Positions 35,034 to 47,349 of a DNA stretch of 64,000 nucleotides are shown here, piece after piece. A program made the translations under genes and the position numbers. Source of the DNA: Augochlora pura (Eukaryota; Arthropoda; Insecta; Hymenoptera; Halictidae); NCBI RefSeq assembly GCF_028453695.1, contig NC_135774.1, forward strand, positions 18,662,001-18,726,000. Direction: 5' to 3'. The first letter of the stretch is position 1, and the number at the start of each line of letters is the position of its first letter. The notes under the pieces were generated by a model that saw only the letters and a list, made by a program, of their open reading frames with translations, was not told the DNA's origin and searched no databases.

Positions 35034-35218
35034 CACTTTACGGATCAGTTGGCTATAAGTCCACTTTTAACCAATAATTTGCCATCTATTGTTGAGGTAC
35101 TATTATGTAATTTTTGAGATATTAGATAACTTTCTCAATGAATAAAATAAATATTGTTTCATTCTAATGTTCCGAAAGTATAATAATTTTTACAGCCAAA
35201 TGATCGGTCAGCAAAGTG
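35034..35218. mobile_element. TTAA MITE, CACTTTRC family, abutting copy
   Basis: A 185-bp element between TTAA at 35030-35033 (shared with the preceding element) and 35219-35222. The left end CACTTTACGGATCA and the right end (reverse complement CACTTTGCTGACCGATCA) align with a small gap, and TTGGC follows in both arms. It matches the ends of the element at 2512-2845. Confidence 0.65.
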
Positions 35219-35222
35219 TTAA

Positions 35223-36036
35223 AAATAGAAATATTGTTGACCTTCTCGTTCGTTTATAAATACAAAGACAGATAATTTTATTATAACTATCAAGAATACA
35301 AAATATTTTCGAGAGCCGTTTTGGCACTATACTACCAAAGCGGTTAAAATGGCTGCTGTCCGATCGAAAGATATGTATATTATAATAAAAATCATAGAAA
35401 GTTTAAATAAATCTAATCTTGTCACTGTTATAAAACAATACGTATTTGTCACGTTTATATTATTATCTGAGGCATACTGAACGAAGTAAAATGTTTTCTT
35501 AATGCTCAAAAAATAGTATTTGACTACCTAATTAATAAAGGATAATTTAAAATAGATTAAAGGATAATAGAAAAAAGCAACGGAGAGTTTGTTAAAATTA
35601 TTGACGGATTAGAAAGTCTTTTGTTAAACGTTAAACTGAAGCTTATCAGTGTCATTGTTGAGAGAATAATTAATCGTCATTGTTTACACAGGCAATTAAA
35701 ACTTTTGCAACGTCTCCGTTGCTAGTCTTACTTCGTGTCTTGATCGTATTGTTTGCCAATTAATATTACAAGCTAGAACATTCGGAATATTGAACGTAAT
35801 TGTAGTTACGAACTTGTAATTGGATTGTACTCTCCAAATAGACAATTCATAAACGGTTGACTTAACTCGTAAACTGCAGCTATACATCGAAATATATCGA
35901 TCGCCCTTCAAGAATTATAATAGTAATGAACAATCGATTGAACCAATTGCATCGTAAGAGAAGATGTCTGCTATCTTCCTTCGATTATGAATTTTCCATC
36001 GACATTCTAAAACCTTGATAGATACTACAACATAGC
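35223..36036. other. AT-rich noncoding stretch
   Basis: No supported gene; short overlapping frames only. Confidence 0.5.
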
Positions 36037-36040
36037 TTAA

Positions 36041-36326
36041 CTCTTTACACTCAAAGCCATTTTAATTATAAATCTAAAATAATTTCATTGACTTGCAGAT
36101 TTCAATTTTCTATGACGAAAGTTCAGTTTATATAATATAAAATTTTATAGTATAATTAAAATTTATAAAAGTTTATATAATGTGAAATTGGATCTTGTGA
36201 CTCGTGCAAAGTTACAAATTTAATAATTTTTTAAATCTAAACTTTGATAAGGTGTATAGAAATTATTTTGAGAAGTGGTATAACAATTTTAGTGGTGCCT
36301 TAGAGTCATCACTCGAGTACAAGCGG
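36041..36326 (+). mobile_element. TTAA MITE, CCCTTTGCACTCGA family, copy 2 (degenerate)
   Basis: A 286-bp copy between TTAA at 36037-36040 and 36327-36330. The ends have decayed (CTCTTTACACTCAA left; ACTCGAGTACAAGCGG right), but the subterminal GCCATTTTAA and GGTGCCTTAGAGTCA blocks still match the family. Same orientation as copy 1. It has an A/T-rich internal expansion relative to copy 1. Confidence 0.75.
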
Positions 36327-36330
36327 TTAA

Positions 36331-38340
36331 TAACTAAGCTATGAATTCTCAAATAAAAATTATCTGCTTTTATTGAAATAAGCAGAAAGTAATATTTTAA
36401 TTTTTTCATTGTTTTAGCTCATATGTTATTATTACTATTATATTATTATATATAATTGTTATATATCTTATCATATATAACATTATTATTTTATTGCATA
36501 TATTATTGCATTATAATATTGCATAATTTCCAAATTATGAAGTAAACTTACGGTACAATAGTTCAAATTCGATGAGTTAATAGACGATCGCATGAAATTT
36601 TAAATAATTACATTTATAATCCAGTTACGGGTTACATAAATAATCGTTTTGTTAGTATCACGCTGGTTTTGTTAATTTGCGCTAAATGTTACGCCGGTCA
36701 CACATGATGAGTGACACTAATTTTAAACTGGATTTTTAAATTTATTTGAATCAAAACACATTTGAAACGATTCTACTGTGATCGAATACTTAATGCGAAT
36801 AACCATTATGATTTTCAATTTTCTAGATTTGGTCTCATTAAAATATATAATTTAACAAATAATATTAGACAATACATATATCCTTCTTAACGAGAAAAAG
36901 AAATGACAACATTTTGTGTTAGCATAAGTATACTTGTGAAAAATAGATAACTATACATATTCTGATATTCTTTATTGAACTATATACTTTATAAATTATA
37001 TATTTTATAACATGTTGATATGGTATATGAACAAAATATCAAGTATATTGAAGAAAATCAAGCACACGCAATATAGTAGAAGTAACTCATACACTTTCAA
37101 CTTAATAACAATATTCCAACCTATTCAAAATTACCTCTACAACACGTTTCAATATAACTTTACAAAAATTGTTGCAAAATCTATCCCTAAAGACGAGCGT
37201 TTCTAATTAACTTAAAGATCTCGATAATTTTATTACATTTTTCCACGATTATCGAGCGCTAAGAAAACACATTGTCCACGAAGGAGTGAATGGCACGATC
37301 AGCGTAACAGGTAACTCTCATCGGTAGAAGATCACCGATGATCGCTTAGTGTCGTCGAAGTGTAGGTTTCGCTCTGGCAAATAATCGATTGTCGTGTTAT
37401 CGTGATCGGTATTATTGCGCGCGTGGCCTCCAATTCATCCTCGAGCGAATGGAGATTACTACACACGGTTGTTCTCCACGTTCAAAGTGACAGACAGCTC
37501 CTACGGCGACCGTTATGTCGCTCTGCGTAAAACAGGTGAATCTATTGATGCAGTTGTCTGTGTTTCGTGTCGCATTGTCGAGGTTGATCGTGATTTCCAC
37601 TGAAAGCGCGGTGTACAGGCTGTTCCTCAGCTGGCTGCGCCGCTGAAGAGATTCTTTTTCGAAATATAAGTTAAGCAGCGTACAATCAGATTTTTGATTG
37701 CAAAGACAACCTTTTTTTTGATACGTAAAATCTCTAAATGAAATTATTAAATCTTTTGTTAAATTTTGACGAGTACAACGTTTCTTTATCAACAAAATCG
37801 AACGACAAAGTCTAACATTTGGCTAACTTTACACTGAATAAAAATTGTATTGCCAATAGAGGATACAAACAATTCTATATAACAATAAAAATGTAATAAT
37901 GTAGAATTGTAAATAATAAGAGCATGTTAATTTTGGACATGTCAATCGCTTAAATAATTTTTAAGTCTCAATTTTGAATAATTTTTTCATGTTAAATCAT
38001 TCTGTATCAAAAGTATGCTGATTTTGTTTACGATTCATTGACAGACTCAATAGGCACCTACATGAATAGTAATAACTTCGTTCAATTTCTGAAAATAAAA
38101 TTATTTTCTGTTAAACATCTTCGTTGTGAAAACTTTGAAAATTTATATAAAAAGATTTCGTTCCACGTTTGAGATATAAATGTTCAACCTTTTCTTGTTT
38201 CGTTCGCACAATGAATTCTGGATAGTATAAGTTGTATAGTTAATGGTACTAGCGTAATCGAGCGGATTAGAATCAGAGTGGCGTTAATTATATTTTCCTC
38301 ATTGCGGGAAAAAGGAGTATTATTTTTTACTGAGCACATT
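36331..38340. other. AT-rich noncoding stretch with a GC patch
   Basis: An A/T low-complexity block (ATTATTATAT types) lies at 36420-36540. A GC-richer patch at 37240-37640 contains opposing frames of 62 (+) and 127 (-) codons, without domains, and a donor-like ACAGGTGAAT near 37532. No gene is called. Confidence 0.45.
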
Positions 38341-38356
38341 TATTGTTAAGATAGTT

Positions 38357-38635
38357 TAGAGTTATAAGATATAGAGTTAAAACAATCTAGAGTTTTAAGA
38401 TATAGAGCTAAAATAGTTTCGTGTTATAAGATATAGAGTTAAAAAATTCTAGTGCTATAAGATATAGAGCTAAAATAGTTTAGAGTTATAAAATATAGAG
38501 CTAAAATAGTTTAGAGTTATAAGATATAGAGTTAAAATAGTTTAAAGTTAAAAGATACATTGTTACAATATTTTAGAGTTATAAGATATAGAGTTAAAAT
38601 AGTTTAGAGTTATAAAATATAGAGTTAAAGTAATT
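38357..38635. repeat. 31-bp tandem repeat, nine units
   Basis: Nine consecutive 31-bp units of the form TAGAGTTATAAGATATAGAG plus TTAAAATAGTT, in exact register over 279 bp. Most units differ by 1-3 bases; unit 7 is the most diverged. Within each unit TAGAGTTA(T/A)A occurs twice, so the array may have grown from a shorter repeat. There are no spacers and no coding frame. Confidence 0.93.
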
Positions 38636-41022
38636 TATAGTAACTTCATTTGTTCTTTAATATTTTCGCACGTTTAAATTACAGTTTAAGACGTAAATCG
38701 AAATGTTTGATGGCTTACGCCGCTATGATTTTAACTCACTCAACTCTCGCAGATAAATGTTTGTTGACTATACTCGGACGCGTTTCATTGATACACCTAA
38801 ATGTCCGCTGTCTGGGACCGCTATTTACGGATGCGCTAGTTTCGATACAACACGACGTTAATGCTTCTGGGGAATCACTATAGCCGCAGGCCCTACTTGT
38901 ACCACATATTGTCGCGTGTTCGAAGACGAGTTATTGATCTGACACTTTGCACCCTGGACAGAGATAAAAGATCTTCCTGCCCAAAACTCACCCTTTATTG
39001 ACACTTTGTGCCAACATTGCGTTAGTTATAATAAACATTACTTGTTTCTTCTTGTCTTTAATTTAGTTTCTTCTTGTCTTACGTAATATCTGATTACGAG
39101 TTGGTGGCGTTGCAATTTGTTTACCATGTAAAAAAGTATTTCATTTAAAGTCAACAATTATGTATTTGCAGAACAAGGTCGAGTCTATTTACGTTACTTT
39201 ATATTTAATATGAATTATTTCTGCTTAATCCTAAATTTTGCAAAAATGTGTAGAATTTTATTTTGTGTCATATCTTTTACTCGAGCGAAATAATAATAAT
39301 AAACTTATTTATTACAAATTCTTCTATCCTAATTTTTATACCGATTTTGACTTGAAACAATATCAAGAAAAAATAATAGGTAGTTGGATGAGCTAATTGA
39401 TAAAGCGTCGTAAACTATTTTATAGCCAGCTAGACATTCTAACAAGTTTATGGCAAATAACCATGCACGGTCGTCCCCGTTAATAAATTCTATGTATCTG
39501 TGGGCATTCCGCAATCTGCAATATAAAATGTCGCAATTTTTGGTTATTTAATTCTTTGAATATTGGCTTTTTCGTCAATTAAACGTTCTGCGATTGCACG
39601 GTACTCGCTTCTGGCTGCAGGTCAAATTTAATTAACGAAACACGTGATGTTTTCGCTAATCGATAGGAAGCAATTGAATTTTCCAATGATGCCGTTAAAT
39701 CTAGACGAGACGTTTCCATGGAACAGCGTTAGCGTGTGTGCGATATTGTCTTTCACGATTATTGTCTGCCTGTCTGTTCCGCTGTTAACATCCATTATTA
39801 GTAATTGTTCAATTACTGTTTCGATTTGACGACAATAAATCAAATACCTGGTCCATTAATATTACGCTTGTCGCACCGTGAAATCCATTAATTATTTATC
39901 GATAATACACTGTTTCAATTTTATAATCACTGATTGAGTAACGCAAAGTTTGAATTCATTCATTCTTAATCGACGCATTAAACAGCTGAAACCATTAAAA
40001 TTTTACAGTTAATGGTAGTAAATTAACAACTAATGTTAGTGCATTTCTCACTGTTTCTTTCACTTTGCAAGTGACTACTAATAACTTTGATAACTAAGTA
40101 CGCCTTCTACATTTTGCGAACTGCAATAACTTTCGCTGTTGCGCCAACTTATCATTGTATTAAGCACGTTAAATGAAACTTGTTATTCATTATTAATGTT
40201 GAATTTCTCTTTTTATGATTATCTTCGCAATGACATGCGACAGCCACTGACATCAGTTGTGACTCATTTGTTTATTTCTCTTCTTTTACCTTCTTTAAAC
40301 TTTCTGATAAGCTTAACGGCGACTCTATCCGAGAGTACGTAAAGGGGTAATTGAACTATAAAAGTTGCAAATTCAATCATGGAATTCTCAAATAATTTTT
40401 AAATATATATTCGCCAAAATTTAGCAGAGATCTCAACATTTGAGTCTTTTATTGTTCCGCATGTACAATCTTAGTAATTATTTACTGAAAGGTACAAACT
40501 TTATTAGCATAATTCCCAACGTAAAAATTCAGTAAGTCTTTAAATCAGCACAAGTGTCATCGTTATCCTCTCTGGAAACAAAATATATGGCAACTGATCA
40601 AGTTAACAGATTAATAAATAATTGAAAGCTTTTAAATAATTTGTTCAATAGTCGTAGCAATTTTATTCATAAAGAAACAAGCTGTGTTGAACAATGAGAT
40701 ACGATAATTTCTTCTTGGATCACAATCGCAAAAATCAAACAGATATAGTATATAAATTCAATAGTTTATTAAAAGACTTATGATACTCAATAGGTAATTC
40801 ACTTTAAAGGTTACCATAAAAAGTCATAAGAAGATACTTCACTAATTGTTGCCAACTTTTTTACACAGAACCATCATTGACAGCGTCACATTATAATCTG
40901 TACCAGTATAATAGTGAGTTAAAAATATTATAACTTGTGCAAGTTTGGTTTCTAAATAATAGCAACACATAACAACAATATATCAGATCACTTCACTTAT
41001 AACGCTAAAGCATGGTAGAGTG
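38636..41022. other. Mixed noncoding stretch
   Basis: No supported gene. Moderately GC-rich patches lie at 38680-38900 and 39590-39900. The second holds a CACGTG E-box at about 39642 and several TAAT-type sites, which would suit an enhancer. The rest is AT-rich. Confidence 0.45.
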
Positions 41023-41026
41023 TTAA

Positions 41027-41302
41027 TCCTTTGCGCTCGAGTGGTGACTTCGAGGCACCACTGAAATATTTACATCACGTTCCAAAATAATTTCTGTATA
41101 AAAAATGTACAGATAATGTAAGTATAGTATTTGTATATTATAAAAGTACAGATTTAAAAAAATCATTAAATCTATAACTTTTTATAAATCACAAGATTTA
41201 ATTTCACACGCACAAAGTGAATTTTCTCACACAAAATAGAAATGCAGTAAGTCAGAATAATTGTTTCAGAATTACAGTTAAAATAGCTTCGAGTGCAAAG
41301 GG
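41027..41302 (-). mobile_element. TTAA MITE, CCCTTTGCACTCGA family, copy 3 (inverted)
   Basis: A 276-bp copy between TTAA at 41023-41026 and 41303-41306. Compared with copies 1, 2 and 4 it is inverted: the GGTGCC...CACTCGAG end comes first (TCCTTTGCGCTCGAGTGGTG) and the right end is TTCGAGTGCAAAGGG. The terminal inverted repeat keeps 12 of 14 positions. Confidence 0.8.
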
Positions 41303-41306
41303 TTAA

Positions 41307-41790
41307 TTGTAAAATAGGAATATTTTATAGCATAGTGAAAAAAGAAACATTTCCACAAAAAGAATATGGTTGCACCCTGAAAAACACCTTGAAGAACACC
41401 CTGAGAAACCGTGGGTTTTCGATTTTGACTATACAGAATCACTATAAAAATTGACGCAACAATGTTTGTAAAATACATAACGAAAAGTTTTTTAAAGAAT
41501 TCGATTATATCACAAATACGTTAGAGATGGTAAGTGTATAATAATTTTTATAGATATAAAGTTTCGAATTTGCTAGTTATACATAATATTATTCAAGATT
41601 GCAGAGTTATCTTCAAAATTCCTTAATATTTCACATGTTATTGTTTCGAAATATCAGACCTCTGGAAGTTCTTATTATAATTCTAAATTAAAATATACAA
41701 TGCCAAAAAAATCACTGAAAAAGAATCTATAGAAAGTGAAAATCTAACAGATGATGAAGAAGATTTTTGTACTCAATGATGAAAATTAAT
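41307..41790. other. AT-rich noncoding stretch
   Basis: A short duplicated phrase (CACCCTGARAAAC / CACCTTGAAGAA) lies at 41370-41410. Otherwise nothing is recognised. Confidence 0.45.
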
Positions 41791-41792
41791 TA

Positions 41793-42142
41793 TACAGAAA
41801 ATGATTATAAATTATTATAAAGCATTATTCCTCAGGTTATTTAAAGTAACTTTTTCTTTAACGCAAATGGAATCGGCGGCTTCGTTTGCTAATTATTAAA
41901 GAAAAAACGCTGACCAATGAGAGGTGAGCTCGGTTGACGCGAGGTGGTCGATTCAATGAATGAACCTTACTTCGTACGATCATTGACTCGGCCGCCTCGC
42001 GTCAACCGAGCTCACCTCTCATCGATCAGCGTTTTTCCCTAATAACTCGTTAACGAAGCCGTGGATTTCATTTGCGCCAGGGAAAATGTTATTTCAAATG
42101 ACCTCAGGATTCCTGATTGCGAATAACTTTTAGGATACACTA
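41793..42142. mobile_element. TA-type foldback MITE, copy 2
   Basis: About 350 bp, related to 25512-25848. Both arms carry AACTTTTTC/GAAAATGTT and CCTCAGG blocks. The centre is a long hairpin: 41908-41947 (TGACCAATGAGAGGTGAGCT and on) pairs with 41990-42031, with only a few mismatches over about 40 bp. The outer ends are decayed, so the boundaries are approximate. No coding capacity. Confidence 0.7.
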
Positions 42143-42755
42143 TATAGTGTTACCAATTGGTCCACAAAGACTGTGGTGCTGAAGAAATCAATTTTACATA
42201 TCCAATGTGTGAAAAATGCAAAGAAAAATAAATTTCCTATAAAAGCAAACAGGATCACGTATTGGATCACCATTCTCCAAATATGTGAATTTTTATAATT
42301 CTAGATATTACTTTATTGCAAAAAAGCGGATTTTCTTCTACATTTTCCAGTAGATTTCAAAACAATACAACTTAAAATTTAAATTAGAAAAATCGATAAA
42401 TTAGAAAAACTGACAAAGTTTATAATTCAAATTTTGGAAAAAATGTATTACGATTATATTATTAACAAAATTTATCCCATTTATGTCATCAATAAAGTAT
42501 ATTAAGAAAGCACTATTAAGAAAGCGTATGATAATTACACTATTAGCGCTTTGACTGCTGCGTCTCCCATATGCGGGCGACAGAGTTATTTAAAATCTAA
42601 TTTCTTATTATTATTATTAAGATGTGCAAGATTTAAAAATGTTGAGAAACTGATTGACGTCGTGTAACTTTATTTGGTAGTTTCACAGTGTTAATAAAAT
42701 TGTCAGTAAAAGTATTTACAACTGAAAGTTATGATTTAAAGAAAAAAAAAATGGG
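42143..42755. other. AT-rich noncoding stretch
   Basis: No gene. A GC-rich island-like phrase at 42543-42585 (GCGCTTTGACTGC, then GTCTCCC and GGGCGAC in inverted order) looks like the end of a decayed transposable element. Confidence 0.4.
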
Positions 42756-42759
42756 TCTT

Positions 42760-43400
42760 CTGTCAAGTACCTTTACTCTGGCACAGACACAAACGAACGA
42801 AACGCGAAATGTACTTGGCAGCGTGACGTAGGCACAGCCTATGTGTCCCGCAACGAAAACTACACGGTGCTCAGTGTTAACTATACGGCGAGCAGCCGAA
42901 GCGAAGATAGTAGGCCAGCGCGCCGGACGCGTTGTCCTCTTTCGACTATACTCTCTAAGACTCTAGACTCGGATCCTCTTTCTCCTTCGCTCGCAGCTGG
43001 TCGCGCGTCTCGGTCTCTTATCCCCCGGTTGCCCCCCTCGTCCCTCTTTCTCTGTCAAGGAAACGGCCCGCGATGCGATATATAGCAGGTCAGACTCTAG
43101 TCGAGTTCCAGCCAAGGATTGACTTCTTTTCCATCGGCAGCTTTCTTTCCTGAGAAACGTCTCTCGCCCTGTTTTCGTGCGGTTCCGTCTCGGACTCGAC
43201 CCGCCTTGTCGTCTTGTCTCGCTTCCGATCTTGTCGGACTTTTCACGCTAAACGATACCAGTTCTCCTGGTCGCGCCGCCGACACCGGCACACCTAACTC
43301 CAACCCTCCGGCTACCCTGACTCTCGCGGCTTTGTCGAAATTGATTAACCTTTTCTTTTTTGCTCTTACGAATTATGCAGAGATCGATCCTGACGATTTA
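42760..43400 (+). promoter_or_regulatory. CpG island with TATA-like box and acceptor-like site
   Basis: A CpG- and pyrimidine-rich island. TATATAG lies at 43079-43085. From there to 43374 the + strand is free of ATG (about 290 nt), as in an untranslated leader. At its end a long pyrimidine tract (CCTTTTCTTTTTTGCTCTTA) leads to ATGCAG at 43375-43380, a strong acceptor candidate. An AATAAA lies downstream at 43518-43523, followed by a TTTGTTTGG tract. Either a TATA promoter with a leader, or the acceptor and 3' end of a gene, could explain this. I cannot decide between them. Confidence 0.35.
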
Positions 43401-44470
43401 TAAGGAACACCATTTTACTGAGTATAAAATCGCATCCATTCTTTTATACAGATCAAAAGTGTACGTTGCAAAGATCCCAAAGATGTGAATTAACAACTGG
43501 TCTGATCCTGAGTAATCAATAAAATTGGCAGAAAGAATAATGCTGACATTTGTTTGGATTCGATTAGATTTATTTGTTTCAGTATATAGTGACTTTTATT
43601 TAATGTTATTCATATATTATTATTATGTATGTCTTATAATTTAATTTCACACGAAAAGATTATTACATTTGGATAGACGGTTTACCACCTTTTCTTCCTT
43701 CTTTGTTGATCTCTCAAAGTCAGATTTGGTATTGGTGCCATTTTGAATTTACATTTCTGTGATTTTTTAACGTGCACTTTCGATCTCTATAAAAATTATT
43801 GGTAGGATTTTGTTATCCAGTCAAATTGACGATAGTTGTGAAGTAATGTTGATTTTTATTATTGTTGTTCTATTGCATTTTGTAGATCTCCCACTAATAT
43901 TTCATGTAGACTGAACTTCGTTATTGAGTTACCATTTACTTCAAATACAAATTGATTCTTCTTTTGTTGTTGGAAAGTTGAACTTTGGTGTAAGCGGATT
44001 TCACAGGATTTCATATTCCTATTTATTGACAGCGCAATCTACTTTTGTAAATGTCAGACGCACTTTGGAGAACGTTAATTTATTATTTATATAAAATAAA
44101 AGATAATTGTTTATTAGATTTGATCACTAGGAAACGGAATTATCGGTTGATCAACAAACGGTTGATCATAAAATCAACAATCAAAAATTATATAAATTAG
44201 TACAACATATATTTCTATATATATTTTATTTTTTATTCTTCTTCTTATTATGGCTATTTTTTTAACCTAACCTATTTCTAATAGATTCACTAACACGCAA
44301 AGCGAATAACAAAAAGAATCTAGAAAAGTACATTAAAAACAAAATTTCAATATTAGTCTAGAAACATTGTAAATGGAACACTAAAAGTAAAGCAACAATA
44401 CATACTACAAAAGAATAGAAATGATAGAATCGTTAAATAATAATTCGACGAATTTCTTAAGAAAACCAGG
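43401..44470. other. AT-rich noncoding stretch
   Basis: Contains the possible poly(A) signal at 43518-43523. Beyond this nothing is recognised; a TTATTCTTCTTCTTATTATGG low-complexity segment lies near 44230. Confidence 0.45.
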
Positions 44471-45060
44471 ATATCAGTGCCACTTTATTTTCGCGGGACG
44501 GTAACGCAGAAAATTACACGCGCAATAGCAAATACATACTTTGTACGGCTCGTGCGCGGCGAGAGTTTTGAACGCAATTGTTTCGTATTAAACCGCAGCC
44601 ACGGTCCATTTGTCAACTGCAGATATTACTACGAAAGGTGAGGTATCGTCGGTGTGTAACGCGCTTGAGAACGCGGCGCAATTTCGTGAAATGAAACACA
44701 TTTAAAATCTGACTCCTGACAACGCGAACCGGGCTCGAGACGTGTCGCCGACGAAATTAGATTAGGCTGAAATATGCTTCGGGGAATTAATGTAAACAAC
44801 CAAAACAGTCCGCGCGAAACGTGAAAAATGTTCCGACCGCATATTTTCATTTGGCCATGGGCGCGGACGTCACGCGACAGGTGGCGGAACCCCCTGCGCG
44901 GCTCCTTTTTCGGGAAATTGGAAAAGTCTTTTGCACACCGGCACCGTTAAAAGCTTTCCAGGCGCCTGGAAATTTTAACCAAATAGCGGAAAATTAAATT
45001 CCTCCAACCTTTTCGCCGCGTAAAGGCGTAAACTTTCGGAGTTAAATTATTATCACCCGC
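44470..45060. promoter_or_regulatory. GC island with CRE half-site and E-box
   Basis: A CpG-rich island. GGACGTCACGC near 44866 is CRE-like, and CAGGTGG follows at about 44879. A 73-codon minus-strand frame has no domain. A candidate regulatory element; the right edge grades into AT-rich DNA with many TAAAT phrases. Confidence 0.3.
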
Positions 45061-45110
45061 GATCGATCGATGCTATAAATTAAAAAACTGAAAGAATAGT
45101 TCTCTACAGG

Positions 45111-45136
45111 TATCATTAACATCAACGTTAATGATA
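45111..45136. repeat. Perfect short palindrome
   Basis: TATCATTAAC and GTTAATGATA are perfect inverted repeats of 10 bp with a 6-nt loop. It could be a paired homeodomain site or a chance hairpin. Confidence 0.7.
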
Positions 45137-47345
45137 TATTTTTATAATCTTTTAATCTTAAGTCTTTTCTTATAAATATACTGTACAATTTTATTTACTA
45201 TACAGGTATTTTTCTTTTCCATAAGTTTTACAAATTAAAAGAAATATAACAGCATCTTTTAATGTCTTCAACGTTTTGTCTGCGATCTAACCATTTTTAT
45301 CATAAAAGCATAAACCTCACAGTCTGTAATAAATGTACGAATAAATCAATTAATTAAATAATTCCTCGTAAAAGCGTCTTTTATATCTCAACAATTGTTA
45401 AATACAATATTCGTTGCAGCTTTTCTGACTGATAGTAGTAACGTTATCGTTGCGAATATTTCTTGGTAATTATTGAAAATTAAATTCAATATTGTTAATC
45501 ACATTATTCTAATCTGAATAAACTAAGAGCGCTAGAAATGTATAAACTTGGCATTTATAACGACAATAATTGTTACGCTGTTTGTTATCATCGTGCAAAA
45601 CAGGTTTCGTATCGCGTTCAAAACGTGGAAACCGTGGTTAAAGGTGAATACTAAATACTATATAATCGCAAGAACTGCCGTTGTCGTTTAATATTAAAGG
45701 AAAGTGCGAAGGAGAGTGAAAACTAACGATCTTGGATAGTTTTCGTAACTACCATCAAACCGCCATTGATGAATCTCTCGACGGACACTAAAAATCACTT
45801 TCGTTCATCGCGCGGCTCTTTGCAACGTGTAATCTTGCGGATGACCGCGAGCTTTCCGCCGTGCTTGTTTCGTCTCTCGAACTTGTAATTCGAGATCGTT
45901 CGCGTAATTTTAGCAGACGGTTGGCCTAGACCGCTTAATTATAAATTTCAGATACCATAATTGTGTTTCATCTTTGATACGAAATATTAATTTTCGAGGT
46001 TTACATTTTTATCGTCTGATGCAGTTTTAGCAATCATCAATTTCAGCGATGTAAATTGTTCATAAAAATAGATCCACTTGTATTATCTCTTCAATTATTA
46101 GAAATTGTTAATAACTTTCTCGATGCTTATAGTACAGTGCTTATGTGTTTAAATGAATCCCTTTGAAATGTTTTCTTTTATATCAATAGTATAAAAGACG
46201 TAATGTAAAAGATTGTTTTAATTAAAATAAAGTAAATTATATTTACGAATAAATAATGAACATGTCAGCGATGAACAAAAGACTGTACTTTTTACTAAAT
46301 AATAAGATAACGATAAAATGAAAGGTGTCAATTAATAGCTTGTCATTTTTATTGTTTTTGCTGATGTTTTTTTTGTTCGATAATCATTTCCGGGTGGAGA
46401 ATGTTGCGAAAAGATTTTTTTGTACGTTTCGTATATCCAGCAGCAGCTTGGGAAATATAATCAGATTGCCGGATGAATTTCTGTACAGAATGCTTCGCGT
46501 CGAAGAATATTACAGCGTTCTGTAATTAATTACAGAGTACTGAGCTGTTAATTGCTGCAGCGCGTCTCGGGGCAGGTTTCTGGGCTACCCGTTTATGCTG
46601 TACGGTCGGCTGACTGTATTGCACAAAAAACGGTATTATTTGAATACAGTCCATATAATGAAATTGCGCAGTCTCGAAGACGTTCCGACTTTGTCGTTTG
46701 AACGTTTAAAGAGGCTCTTACTAGCCCAGTGTATATACATATATATATTTGTTAAACATCTAGTGTTGATATTTACATTTCGTGCAAGTAAAATAAATTC
46801 GCTAATACGTATATACATTGAATGGCACACTTGATCGTCCATATTGAATTATTACACTGGATATTTGACTGCCAAATACACCACAAAATAAATATAATAG
46901 AACTGCTTATAACTTTTACATAGCACGAAATAAATTAAAACGTTTTATATAAAAAATGTCTTTTTTTCTTAATAATTTTAGTGCTATGAAAAGTATAAAG
47001 ACACTCCTCTGTTTTTGAATATTTTTCTTACAGTTACATGAAAGCCGTAATCAATAATTATACTGCGAATCTCGTCAAGAAGCAAACTTTAGTTTTCGTG
47101 CGTTACTTTATAAAAATTGGAATAGAAAAACATTTTATTAACCTACAGATGTCACGTGGCAGAAATACAGTAGAAATACTAGCGACTTTTGTTAAAATTG
47201 ACTTGCATTTTACAATATTACGCATACGACACTTTTACGAAGATTCAGTTGATTAACAGTCAAAAGCGAGTCAAACTTGACCTAACCTATAAATTAGCGT
47301 ACCTTAGACATTACGAAAAAAGGTTTTGATTTTTTAAAAGACTTT
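45137..47345. other. Mostly AT-rich noncoding stretch
   Basis: No supported gene. GC-richer patches lie at about 45600-45930 and 46380-46700; the first is CpG-rich, the second has overlapping short frames on both strands. Neither shows a domain or convincing splice sites. Confidence 0.45.
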
Positions 47346-47349
47346 GTTG

